DNA of 32,099 bases from Acidobacteriota bacterium (GTDB taxonomy: Bacteria; Acidobacteriota; Vicinamibacteria; Marinacidobacterales; Marinacidobacteraceae). Below are positions 22,727-31,700 of this stretch, piece by piece; the first letter of the stretch is position 1, and each line of letters starts with the position of its first letter. The stretch spans positions 1 to 32,099 of the forward strand of contig VXWI01000037.1 in NCBI GenBank assembly GCA_009835985.1. Direction: 5' to 3'. The translations under genes were made by a program, and so were the position numbers. The notes beneath the pieces were generated by a model. The model was not told where the DNA came from and made no database searches. It saw nothing but the letters and a program-made list of their open reading frames with translations.

Positions 22727-24031
22727 ATGCAACAACATGAACTGGTGAGACGCGGGGCTCCGCTCCTCGCCGCTGCCGGCCTGCTCGTCGGGCTGAGCGC
22801 TTCGGGGCATTCGTCGGCGGCTGCCGGCCAGCCGTTCGAGGACGACACCCTCGAATGGCTCGACAACTACCAGCAGGCGCTGGCGCTGGCGAAAGAGACG
22901 GGACGGCCGCTCCTGGTCGAGTTCCGCTGCTCGCCCTGAATCACCGGCCGACGATTCGACGCACAGGTGGTGCTGTCGCCGCGAGATTCCGAGAGGGGAC
23001 GTCTGCTCGAACGCTTCGTCCGCGCCCGCATCACGCGCATGAACCGGATCGACGTCGGCCTCTTCGACTTCGACTGGCACCACTCGATCTACTTCTTCAT
23101 CGTCAGTCCTGACGAACAGATCTACCTGCGCTACGGCGGCCGCGACGCGGCCTCGGCGGACTCGTACCTGGATCTCGACAGCTTCGCCCTCGCGCTCCGG
23201 GCGGGCCTCGAGGAGCACGAGCGATGGCGCGCCGGCGAGTTGCCGGCGCGTCCGCGCCCGCCGCCGTTCTTCGCCCGCGAACTGGAGCGCCTGCGCGTGC
23301 AGGAGCTGGAGCGGGGGCGCTGCGTCGAGTGCCACATGATCGGCGACTACCGGGCAGCGGCGCGGGAACGGGAAGGAACCCTCGACAAGCGGCGCGAGAT
23401 GTTCCGTTCGCCCGACATCCGGGACCTCGGCATCCACCTCGACGTGCCGCGGGGTCTCGCGGTCGAGCGCGCCCAGGGCGCGGCCATGGTCGCCGGACTG
23501 CTCCCCGGCGACGCCATCGTGAACTTCGCCGGACAACGGGTCCTCACCTTCGGAGACCTGCTCTACGTGTACGACAGCCTGGATCGCGCTGCTACGCGCC
23601 TGCCCCTGACCGTCGAACGGGCCGGCGCGGGGCGGGTCGAGCTCGTGATCGAGCTGCCGCCGCAGTGGTGGGTCTCGGACATCGCCTACCGCTACTGGTC
23701 GATCGATCCCCAGACCCACCTGACCGCCGCGCCGCTCACCGAAGCTCGGAAGCGCGACCTGGGCTTTGATCCGGAGGGGTTCGCCTGCGAGGTCACCCGC
23801 GTCAACGCCCGCGCCGGCGTGCTCGATCTCCACGACCTCCGGGCCGGAGACGTCATCTACTCCGTGGACGGGGTCGAGGCCGACCCCTCCGTCGGGGACT
23901 GTCTCGTCTATCTGCGGCTGAACGTCACCGCCGGCGAGGAGGTGGATCTCGGAGTGCTCCGCGATGGCGACCGCACCGAGGTGACCGTCCGGACCCACCG
24001 CCAGCGCTTCCGCAAGCTCGGAACCCCCTGA
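22727..24031 (+). CDS. thioredoxin-like/PDZ selenoprotein candidate (in-frame TGA read as Sec71)
   Basis: ATG 22727 opens a signal peptide (LLAAAGLLVGLSASGHSSAAAG) and a thioredoxin-like start (WLDNYQQALALAKETGRPLLVEFRCSP). That frame then meets TGA 22937-22939 and continues with ITGRRFDAQVV for 364 more codons without another stop. Cys68-Ser-Pro-TGA71 is a CxxC redox motif with the second Cys replaced by UGA, so I read the protein as 434 residues with Sec71. After the thioredoxin-like part (to about 160) comes CVECH (Cys199-His203), a possible heme c or thiol site. Then two PDZ-like units follow, at about 225-310 (AQGAAMVAGLLPGDAIVNFAGQRV) and about 340-430 (VNARAGVLDLHDLRAGDVIYSVDGVE). A gene caller would report only 22967-24031 from GTG. 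I recall an NCBI family named for Trx and PDZ domains as a (seleno)protein, which I cannot check here. The alternative is a nonsense mutation or a sequencing error. Confidence 0.8.
22958..22979 (+). promoter_or_regulatory. putative bacterial SECIS hairpin
   Basis: Just after the in-frame TGA, ACAG (22963-22966) pairs with CTGT (22973-22976) around a 6-nt apical loop GTGGTG. The stem extends by G61-C77 and C60-G78 past a bulged C at 22962, and by G58-C79 past a bulged A. The loop starts with GU and lies 27 nt after the TGA. A short stem, G or GU at the start of the loop and 16-37 nt spacing are the bacterial SECIS features I know from the literature. A competing 6-bp pairing (22940-22945 with 22966-22971) exists. 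Confidence 0.55.
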
Positions 24032-24035
24032 CGGA

Positions 24036-25013
24036 TCAGCCCGCGACCAGGGCGCCGCGGATGTCGCGGATGTCCGCGGGACGCGTCCGGCAGCAGCCGC
24101 CGACGAGGTCGGCCCCGAGCCGTTGCCATTCGAGGGCCAGCTCCGGCAGGTCCGCGGTCTCTGCCGGCGTCTCCCAGACCTTGCGGACCGGGTCCCAGCG
24201 GCCGTCGCCGTTCGGGTAGGCGACGGCGGGCTTGCCGGCGGCCGCCCGGAACTTCGGGACGAGCGCGGCGAGGTGTTTCGGCGGCGTGCAGTTGACGCCG
24301 ACCCAGCGGACCCGGGCGCAGTCGGCGAGGTCCGCCGCGGCTTCCTCGACGGGCGTCCCGTCGGAGAGGTGGCCGCCGTCCCGGCAGGTGAAGGAGACCC
24401 ACGCCGGCGGGGGGTCGTCGAGGCGGTCGAGGAGGCGCCGCAGCACCCGCGACTCGCGCGCCGAGGGGATCGTCTCGATCGCCAGCAGGTCGGCGCCCGA
24501 GCGCGCGAGGAGGTCGAGCCGCCGCCAGTGGAAGGCGGCGAGCCCGGCGTCGTCGGCCCGGTAGTCGCCCGTGTACTCCGACCCGTCGGCGAGGAATGCG
24601 CCGTACGGACCCACGCTGGCGGCGACGAGTGGCCGCCGCCGTCCCTCCCGGTTCGCCGCATCCCGCCAGAAGCGGTCGCGTTCCTCCACCGCGAGTTCCA
24701 CCGCGAGGCGCAGCAGCCGCTCCGATTCCCGGTCCGAGAGTCCGTAACGCGCAAGGCCCGGGAAGCTGGCCTGGTAGGTGGCCGAGATGACGCAGTCGGC
24801 GCCCGCCGCCAGGAAGCGGGCGTGGACCGCGCGGACGGCCTCGGGCCTTTCGATGAGCACTTTCGCCGACCAGAGCGGGTGGTTCAGGTCGAACCCGTCG
24901 GCCTCCAGCTCAGTCGCGAGCCCGCCGTCGAGGATGAGGGTTTCGGAACGGGAGCGTCGCGGGTCCGGCCTCCCTTTACGCGGGCGGGGCGAAACGGACA
25001 AGATCATCGGCAT
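24036..25013 (-). CDS. mmuM: homocysteine S-methyltransferase (MmuM-like)
   Basis: This 325-residue cytoplasmic enzyme transfers a methyl group, usually from S-methylmethionine or S-adenosylmethionine, to homocysteine to make methionine. The fold opens with ILDGGLATELE. The zinc ligands are all present: Cys242 in GVNCTPP and the pair Cys307-Cys308 in GGCCRTRP. Other family segments are NHPLWSAKVL, YQASFPGL, ASVGPYGAFLADGSEYTGDY, ETIPS and YPNGDGRWD. Length is close to the E. coli enzyme (310); the first 24 residues are a basic extension. ATG 25013 and ATG 25007 are both possible starts. No cobalamin-binding domain is present, so it is not MetH. The gene is convergent with the selenoprotein operon, 4 nt apart, and divergent from the SDR gene. 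The sequence does not show a direct link to selenium metabolism, although homologues can also act on selenohomocysteine. Confidence 0.92.
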   Translation of the reverse strand: MPMILSVSPRPRKGRPDPRRSRSETLILDGGLATELEADGFDLNHPLWSAKVLIERPEAVRAVHARFLAAGADCVISATYQASFPGLARYGLSDRESERLLRLAVELAVEERDRFWRDAANREGRRRPLVAASVGPYGAFLADGSEYTGDYRADDAGLAAFHWRRLDLLARSGADLLAIETIPSARESRVLRRLLDRLDDPPPAWVSFTCRDGGHLSDGTPVEEAAADLADCARVRWVGVNCTPPKHLAALVPKFRAAAGKPAVAYPNGDGRWDPVRKVWETPAETADLPELALEWQRLGADLVGGCCRTRPADIRDIRGALVAG

Positions 25014-25045
25014 GACCCTGCGAACGGCCGCTTGAGGCGGAGATC

Positions 25046-25702
25046 ATGAAACGCGCGCTCGTGACCGGAGCCAACCGCGGCATCGGCCTTGCCATCGCCG
25101 GGGGGCTGGTGGACCGGGGCCACGAGGTGCTGCTCGGCGCCCGCAACGCTGCTGCCGGCGAGAAAGCGGCTCGCCGGATCGGCGGCGCCGCCGTGCGACT
25201 GGACGTGGCCGATCCCGCCAGCATCCTCCGCGCCGTGGACGAGGCCGGGGCGGTGGACATTCTGGTCAACAACGCCGGGGTTCTCGGATCCGGCGGCGTG
25301 CTGGACGATCCGGAGGAGTTCGCCGAGTCCATGGCCGTCATGGTCCGCGGCCCGTATCTGCTGATGCGCCACCTCACGCCTGGCATGGTGGCGCGGGGTT
25401 ACGGCAGGGTCGTCAACGTCTCCTCCGGCTGGGGCGCTTTTTCGGAGGGACTGGGCGGCCCCGGCGGCTACGGCGTGGCCAAGGCGGCGCTGAACGCGCT
25501 GACCGTAGCGGCGGCCCGAAGCCTGCCGGACTCCGTCAAGGTCAATGCCATGTGCCCCGGCTGGGTCCGCACCCGGATGGGCGGCATGGGCGCCAGCCGG
25601 TCCGTCGAGGAAGGCGCCGACACTGCGCTCTGGCTGGCCACGCTCGGGGCGGATGGGCCGACCGGCGGCTTCTTCCGGGACCGGAAGCGCATCGACTGGT
25701 GA
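25046..25702 (+). CDS. short-chain dehydrogenase/reductase (carbonyl-reductase-like)
   Basis: This is a 218-residue cytoplasmic NAD(P)H-dependent oxidoreductase. It has the Rossmann motif TGANRGIG (7-14), an Arg33 after the second strand (GARN) that favours NADPH, LDVAD, NNAG (75-78), the catalytic serine in VNVSSG (about 126), Tyr142 and Lys146 in YGVAKAALN, and [10 protein letters not shown]. It is shorter than the usual 250 residues, and the C-terminal part matches the carbonyl reductase-like subgroup. ATG 25046 is supported by GGAG upstream. It diverges from the methyltransferase gene with 32 nt between starts and stands alone. Repeat copy C follows its stop. Confidence 0.93.
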   Translation: MKRALVTGANRGIGLAIAGGLVDRGHEVLLGARNAAAGEKAARRIGGAAVRLDVADPASILRAVDEAGAVDILVNNAGVLGSGGVLDDPEEFAESMAVMVRGPYLLMRHLTPGMVARGYGRVVNVSSGWGAFSEGLGGPGGYGVAKAALNALTVAAARSLPDSVKVNAMCPGWVRTRMGGMGASRSVEEGADTALWLATLGADGPTGGFFRDRKRIDW

Positions 25703-25752
25703 GGGTCCGGGCGGGATAGGGCGACAGCCGTGAGGGCGCCGCCGGCGTGCGG

Positions 25753-25800
25753 TTCGCCTCCCTTTGGTCGGCGATGCCGGCCGGAGGCCGGCGCTCCGAG
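25753..25800 (-). repeat. two-hairpin palindromic repeat, copy C
   Basis: The main hairpin GCCGGCC-GGA-GGCCGGC (25776-25792) is identical to copy B and is followed by GCTCCGAG. Upstream, TCGCC and GGCGA (25754-25758, 25770-25774) make a weaker second stem around an 11-nt loop. The copy lies between the convergent SDR and M19-like genes. Confidence 0.7.
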
Positions 25801-25806
25801 GCGCTC

Positions 25807-26895
25807 CTACCCCCCGAAGATGTCGCGGAAGTAGCGGACCCAGTTGCCGCCGAGGATCTTCGCGATGTCCGCCTCGGAGACGCCGCGCCGGTCGAGCGCG
25901 TGGGCGACGTTCAGGAACCGCTCGGGCTCGTCGAGGCCCTCGATGAAGGGAGGCCAGCGGACGCGGTAGCTCGGCTTGAACATGCGGAGCCGGGGCTCGT
26001 ACCAGTTCTCGCGGGTCGCCCAGGACTTCATTCCCCGGATCGCGTAGTCGGTGCAGATGCCGACGTGTTCGATGCCGCCGACGTTCACCGCGTGCACGAT
26101 GTGGTCCACATAGTCCTCGATCGAGGTGTCCGGGTCCGGGCCGACCATGTAGCCGAGGGCGACGATTCCGGTGACGCCGCCCTTGTCCGACAGGGCCCGG
26201 ATCTGCTCGTCGGTCTTGGCGCGCGGATGGTCGTTGTAGAGCGCTTCGCAGAAGGTGTGGGTGAACGCGGCGGGGCTCGAGGAGGCCTCGATCCCGTCCA
26301 TGGAGGTCCGCCGGCCGCAGTGGGAGAGGTCCACGATGATCCCCAGCTCGTTCATCCGCTCCACCACCGCGACTCCGAAGTCGGAGAGTCCCCCGTCCAC
26401 CCGCTCGGTGCAGCCGCTCCCGAGCCGGTTCTGGGCGTTGTAGGTGAGCTGGATGCAGCGGGTCCCGAGGTCGTAGAGCGGGTCGAGGTTCTCGAGTGCG
26501 CCCTCCAGCATGGTGGCGTTCTGGAACCCGAAGATCACCGCCATCTTCCCGTCGGCCTTCGCCTGCTCGATGTGGGCGGCCCGGGTGGCGTGGACCAGCT
26601 TGTCGGGGTTGTCGCGAATGCGGCGGTTCCACTCGGCGAGCGCCCGCGCCGCGACCTGGAAGTTGTTGCTCGGGAGCGTGGTCTGGATGCCGGTGTAGCC
26701 CGAGCGCTCGATGGCGTCGTACTCCACCTCGTCCCACTCGCGGCCGAAGGCGAGTGCATCGATGACGATCGAGCGGTCGTAGAGGGCGTCGATCGCCGGG
26801 TTGCGGGGCGGCGCCTGCGCGAGGGAACGGCGGGCGGCGAGCGAGGCGCCCAGCAGCCCGAGGAAGGTTCGTCGTTTCATGTCGGAATCAGGCAT
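25807..26895 (-). CDS. Tat-exported M19-like dipeptidase homologue lacking canonical metal ligands
   Basis: This 362-residue protein has a Tat signal (MKRRTFLGLLGAS, ending about SLAQA). AGGTGG upstream supports ATG 26895; ATG 26880 is an alternative. It follows the renal-dipeptidase fold: VDLSHCG with His192, FTHTFCEAL with His213, and VGICTDYA with the late Asp, where the second metal site and catalytic Asp lie. The canonical first-site D-G-H-x-D motif reads IDALAFG, and the bridging Glu segment reads FGFQNA with Gln. The protein may therefore bind one metal or have another activity. Homologues of this look are commonly labelled membrane dipeptidase. It overlaps the stop of the SulP gene by 8 nt, so the two are probably co-transcribed. 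Confidence 0.82.
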   Translation of the reverse strand: MPDSDMKRRTFLGLLGASLAARRSLAQAPPRNPAIDALYDRSIVIDALAFGREWDEVEYDAIERSGYTGIQTTLPSNNFQVAARALAEWNRRIRDNPDKLVHATRAAHIEQAKADGKMAVIFGFQNATMLEGALENLDPLYDLGTRCIQLTYNAQNRLGSGCTERVDGGLSDFGVAVVERMNELGIIVDLSHCGRRTSMDGIEASSSPAAFTHTFCEALYNDHPRAKTDEQIRALSDKGGVTGIVALGYMVGPDPDTSIEDYVDHIVHAVNVGGIEHVGICTDYAIRGMKSWATRENWYEPRLRMFKPSYRVRWPPFIEGLDEPERFLNVAHALDRRGVSEADIAKILGGNWVRYFRDIFGG

Positions 26896-28588
26896 GGCCC
26901 ACCTCGGCGGCGCGCTCGCTGGCAGCTTCCACGGCGCTCGCCGCGTCGGGGAAGAAATGGATGCCCTCCTCGGGCCTGAAGTCGGTGGCGTGCATCACCT
27001 CGGCCACCTCGGGCTGGATGCCCCAGAAGTAGCAGTCGGTCCCGCTGCGCCTCAGGGTGCGGGCCATGTCCCGCAGCAGCAGGCAGGCGGTCGGGTCGAT
27101 GAAGTAGACGTTGCGCATCCCGAACACGCAGGCCGGCCGTTCGTCGGCTGTCCGCGCGAGCAGGTCCGAGAGGCTGCTCACCGTGCCGTAGAAGAGCGCT
27201 CCCCGGAAGGTGAACATCTGGACCCCGTTCGGCATCTCGAAGGGGAGGGGCCGCGAGGGCGCCAGCTCGTCGGAATCGAAGAGCGCCGCGTCCCCGCGCC
27301 GCACCTCGAAGATCCCCGAGACGCGCTGGGTGAAGATGACCGCGGCGAGCGCGAGGCCAACCGGCAGCACGAAGCGCAGGTCCCAGAAGAGGGTGGTGCC
27401 GAGCGTGCCGAGCAGGATGATCCGGTCGCCGATGGCGGCCCTCCAGATCACCTTCATCTGGTGTACCTCGACCATCCGGGCGGCGACCACCAGCAGCACC
27501 GCCGCCAGCGAGGTGAGCGGGATGAACTCGAGCGCCCAGGAAAAGAAGAGGACGAACAGCGCCACGAAGAGGGCGTGGAACAGCCCGGCCATCGGGGACC
27601 GCGCCCCGGAGGCGAGGCAGGTCGCGGTCCGCGCCACGCAACCGCCCACCGGGAAGCCTCCCCAGACGGCGGTCGCGATGTTGCCGAGACCGAGAGCGAT
27701 GAACTCCTGGCCGGACTGGCTCGGCACGCCGCGTGAACGGCTCGCCATCTGGGCGGCGAGCAGGGACTCCGCGCTCGAGAGGAAGGCGATGGCCACCGCG
27801 TAGGGCAGCAGCGGCACCCAGTTCTCGAGCGACGGGATCAGCGGTAGCGGCAGCCGGTTGGGCAGCTCCCCGAAGGTGCTGCCGATGGTCGCGATGTCGA
27901 GCCGCAGCGCGAAGGTCGCGACGGCGCCGACCAGCAGACCCATCACGTAGGCCGGCAGCCTTGGCAGGAGCCGCTTCGTCACGAGGACCGCGGCCAGCGA
28001 AGCGGCGCCGACCAGGAACGTGGTCGTCTCGAAGTTGCCGACGCGGCTGATGACCCCGTCCAGCATGAACAGGAAGGAGTGCGAGTGTTCGACGCCGCCG
28101 TGGTCGTGCATGTGCACGGAAGTCGCGAGCCCGAAGAAGGGCACGATCTGTCCGGTGAAGATGATCACGCCCATCCCGGTCACGAACCCGGTGATGACCG
28201 CCTGCGGCATGGCCTCGATCAGGAGCCCCACCCGCGAAATGGCCAATCCCAGCAGGAAGACGCCGGCGATCAGGGTCGCGGTGAGGAGCCCCTCGTAGCC
28301 GAACATCTCGATCACCACCACCGCGATCAGGATGCAGGCCTCGGTCGGTCCCCCGATCTGAAACTTGCTCGCGGTGAACAGCGCGATCACCGCGCCGCCG
28401 ATGATGATGCCGACGAGGCCCTTGTCCGGACTCGCTCCGGCGGCGATCGCGACGACCAGGCCCAGCGGGAGCGCCACCACCGAGACCGTCAGTCCCGCCG
28501 AGAGGTCGGTGGAGACGTCGGACAGCGAGTAGCCCCGGGGCAGAACCCGCCGGTACTGCGCCGCGAGAGCGGCTAGCAGGCGTGTCAT
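26888..28588 (-). CDS. SulP-family inorganic anion transporter with STAS domain
   Basis: This is a 566-residue inner-membrane transporter. ATG 28588 is fixed by AAGGAG six nt upstream; the open frame extends far beyond it but has no family resemblance there. The membrane domain (about 20-430) has SulP signatures: SAGLTVSVVALPLGLVVAIAAGASP, QIGGPTEACILIAVVV, EAMPQAVITGFVTGMGVI, and GNIATAVWGGFPVGGCVARTA. A His-rich periplasmic loop (residues 159-170) has six histidines in twelve residues. The C-terminal STAS domain (about 440-566) has MFTFRGALFYGT and the switch-like VFGMRNVYFIDPTACLLL. SulP proteins carry sulfate, bicarbonate or other anions, often with sodium or protons. The substrate is not shown, and no carbonic anhydrase or sulfur-assimilation gene is adjacent. 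Confidence 0.93.
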   Translation of the reverse strand: MTRLLAALAAQYRRVLPRGYSLSDVSTDLSAGLTVSVVALPLGLVVAIAAGASPDKGLVGIIIGGAVIALFTASKFQIGGPTEACILIAVVVIEMFGYEGLLTATLIAGVFLLGLAISRVGLLIEAMPQAVITGFVTGMGVIIFTGQIVPFFGLATSVHMHDHGGVEHSHSFLFMLDGVISRVGNFETTTFLVGAASLAAVLVTKRLLPRLPAYVMGLLVGAVATFALRLDIATIGSTFGELPNRLPLPLIPSLENWVPLLPYAVAIAFLSSAESLLAAQMASRSRGVPSQSGQEFIALGLGNIATAVWGGFPVGGCVARTATCLASGARSPMAGLFHALFVALFVLFFSWALEFIPLTSLAAVLLVVAARMVEVHQMKVIWRAAIGDRIILLGTLGTTLFWDLRFVLPVGLALAAVIFTQRVSGIFEVRRGDAALFDSDELAPSRPLPFEMPNGVQMFTFRGALFYGTVSSLSDLLARTADERPACVFGMRNVYFIDPTACLLLRDMARTLRRSGTDCYFWGIQPEVAEVMHATDFRPEEGIHFFPDAASAVEAASERAAEVGHA

Positions 28589-28717
28589 GGCTCTCCTTCC
28601 CCCGAGAGGCGGAGTGTATGTCCGCGGCTCCGGGTGGAGGAGGTTTCTGCTGTTCGGGCAAGAATCCCCGGTGGGAGCCAATCCCCGGCGATTCTCCGAC
28701 CACGCGAGGAAACCATC
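28589..28717. promoter_or_regulatory. divergent spacer between SulP and tricorn-like genes
   Basis: This 129-nt spacer carries the SulP Shine-Dalgarno (reverse complement AAGGAG, next to 28588) and the tricorn-gene site GAGGA before ATG 28718. Both genes must be transcribed outward from here or from upstream. I cannot point to a confident -10/-35 pair. Confidence 0.4.
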
Positions 28718-31700
28718 ATGCGCACCTTTGTTTCCATCCTGCTGGCCACCGCTCTCGCGGCGCTCGCGACCCCCGCGGAGGCCGAGACGCGGCTCCTTCG
28801 CTTCCCCGACATCCACGGGGACCGGGTCGTCTTCACCTACGCGGGCGACCTGTGGTCGGCGGCGGTCACCGGCGGCACCGCGGTGCGGCTGACCTCCCAC
28901 CCGGGCCGCGAACTCTTCGCGCGCTTCTCTCCCGACGGGAGCCAGATCGCCTTCACCGGCCAGTACGACGGCGACGAGCAGGTCTACGTGATGCCGTCGG
29001 GCGGCGGCGCCCCGAAGCAGTTGACGTTCTACCCGGCGACCGGGCCGATGCCGACCCGCTGGGGCTTCGACAACATCGTCTACGACTGGTCGCCGGACGG
29101 CGAGCGCATCCTCTTCCGCTCGCTCCGGGACGGGAACGGGGTGGCCGAAGGCCGGCTCCACGAGGTCGCCGGGAGCGGAGGATTGCCGACGGCGCTCCCG
29201 CTGCCGCGCGCCGGGGCCGGGGCGTGGTCCCCGGACGGCGGCAGCGTGGTCTATTCGCCGCTCTTCCGGGACTTCCGCGCCTGGAAGCGCTACGCCGGCG
29301 GCTGGGCGCAGGACCTCTACATCTTCGAGTTGGAGAGCCGCGAGCTGACGCAGATCACCGACGACCCGCGCTCCGACCGCGATCCGATGTGGATCGGCTC
29401 CCGGATCTTCTTCACCTCCGACCGCCACGGAACGAACAACCTGTACTCCTACGACACCGGGAGCGGCGAGACCCGGGCCTGGACCGACTCGGACACCTGG
29501 GACCTCCGCTGGCCGGGCGCCGACGCGGGAGGGAGGATCGTCTTCGAGCAGGCGGGCACGCTCCACCTCCTCGACACGAACGGCGACGGGACCGCGGTTC
29601 CCATCGAGATCACGGTTCCCACCGACGGCCTCCACAGCCGTCCCTCCCGCGTCTCGGCGGCCGGGAAAATCGAGCACTTCGACATCTCCCCGACCGGGAA
29701 GCGCATGGTCTTCGCGGCGCGCGGCGAACTCTTCTCGGCCCCGGTGGAGAAGGGAGCGACGCGCACCGTGGTGGCGACCGCCGGCGCCCACGAGAAGTGG
29801 CCCGCCTGGTCTCCGGACGGGACCCGGATCGCCTACATCTCCGACGCGAGCGGGGAGGAGGAGATCTACGTGGTCCCCCAGTCGGGCGGCCAGGTGGAAC
29901 AGCTCACCGAGCGGGGCCGGGCGATGCGCTACAACCCGGTCTGGTCGCCGGACGGCAGCCGGATTGCCTTCAGCGACAAGGATGGCCGGGTCTTCGTGGT
30001 CACCGTCGCCGACAAGACGGTCGTGGAGGCCGCGAACGAGAGGCACGGCCAGGTGAACGACTACGCGTGGTCGCCCCGCAGCGGCCATCTCGCCATGAGC
30101 CTGAACGACCCGGGCGGGTTCTCGTCCATCTACATCTGGTCGGCGGGCGACGGCGAACTGCGCCGGGTGACGGGGCCCTACTTCAACGAGTTCTCGCCGG
30201 CCTGGGGAGCGAAGGGGAACTACCTCTTCTACATCAGCGACCGGATGTTCCAGCCGCAGATCGCGGACTTCGAGTGGAACTACGCGCTCGACCGGGAGAG
30301 CGGCATCTACGCGGTGGCGCTTCGCCCCGACGTGCCGCACCTCTTCCCGCCGGAGAGCGACGAGGAGCCGGCGCCGGCGGAGGAAGGGGCTGAAGGCGGC
30401 GATGACGCGGAGGAGGCCGGGGACGCCGAAGGCCCGATCGGGATCGCCTTCGAGGGCCTGCAGGACCGGGTGATGCGGGTGCCGGTGGACGAGGACAACT
30501 ACCAGGGGCTCGCCGCCGTGGACGGGTTCCTGCTGTATGCGAAGACCTCCGCGTTCTTTTACGGGCGGAGCGCCCCGAGCCCGCCGGAACTGAGGGTCTT
30601 CGACCTCACGGAGCGGACATCGGGGACGCTGGCGACCGGGATTTCCGGCTACGCGGTGAGCGCGGACGGGAAGACGGTCGCGGTCCGGGAAGGCAGCGCG
30701 TTCAACCGCTACAACATCGGGACCAGCACCGCGTCATCGAAGAAGACCGTCTCCACGGCCGGTCTCGAGGCAGACCGGGACCCGAAGGCCGAGTGGGTGC
30801 AGATCTTCGACGAGGTCTGGCGGCGGTTCCGCGATTTCTTCTACGTCGAGAACCTGCACGGTCACGACTGGGACGACCTGCGCGCCCGCTACCGGTCGCT
30901 GCTGCCCTACGTCGAGCACCGCTCCGACCTGAACTACGTCATCAACGAGATGATCGCCGAGCTCCAGGTCTCGCACGCCTACATTCAGGGCGGCGACATG
31001 GAGATCCCGGACCGGCCCGGCGCCGGTTTTCCGGGGGCGCGGTTCGCCTGGGACGCAGACGCCGGGCGCTACCGGATCGCGCGCATCTTCGAGGGCCACA
31101 ACGAGGAGGCGCGCTACCGCTCCCCCCTCCGCGAGGTCGGCGTGAACGTCTCCGAGGGGGACTACCTGCTCGCGATCGACGGCGCGGAGCTCCGCGGGGA
31201 CGAGAGCCCCTACCGGCAGCTCCTCCACAAGTCCGGCCGGCCGATCGAGTTCACCGTGAACGCCGAGCCGACGTTCGAGGGCGCCCGGAAGGTGACCTTC
31301 CAGCCCGTCACCAACGAGGATCCGCTGATCTACCTGAACGAAATCGAGGCGAGCCGCCGCCGCGTCGAGGAGGCGACCGGAGGCCGCATCGGCTACATCC
31401 ACATCCCCGACATGGGCGCGAACGGCATCCGCGAGTTCATCAAGTGGTACTACAGCCAGGTCCGCCGCGAGGGGATGATCGTGGACGTGCGCCGGAACGG
31501 CGGCGGGAACATCTCCCAGATGCTCATCGAGCGCTTCCGGCGGGAGATCCTCTCGCTCGGGTACTCGCGGACGAACGAGGCGGCGAGCACCTATCCGGGC
31601 GTCGTTCCGCCGCCGCACCTCGTCTGCCTGCTCGACGAGAACTCGGGCTCGGACGGCGACATCTTCCCCGCCATGTTCAAGAAGGCGGGGTTGGGGCCCC

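Noticed and set aside
22967-24031. Independent gene starting at GTG 22967
   Set aside because: This start removes the signal peptide and half the thioredoxin-like domain. The frame is continuous with ATG 22727 across a single TGA at a CxxC position, so the longer reading is better.
22358-24754. 798-residue minus-strand ORF
   Set aside because: It crosses the selenoprotein operon and the methyltransferase gene out of frame; its composition is Arg/Ser/Pro-rich noise.
26888-30340. 1150-residue minus-strand ORF
   Set aside because: Only 26888-28588 is the SulP gene. The rest is antisense to the tricorn-like gene and shows no domain; it is open only because stops are rare in GC-rich DNA.
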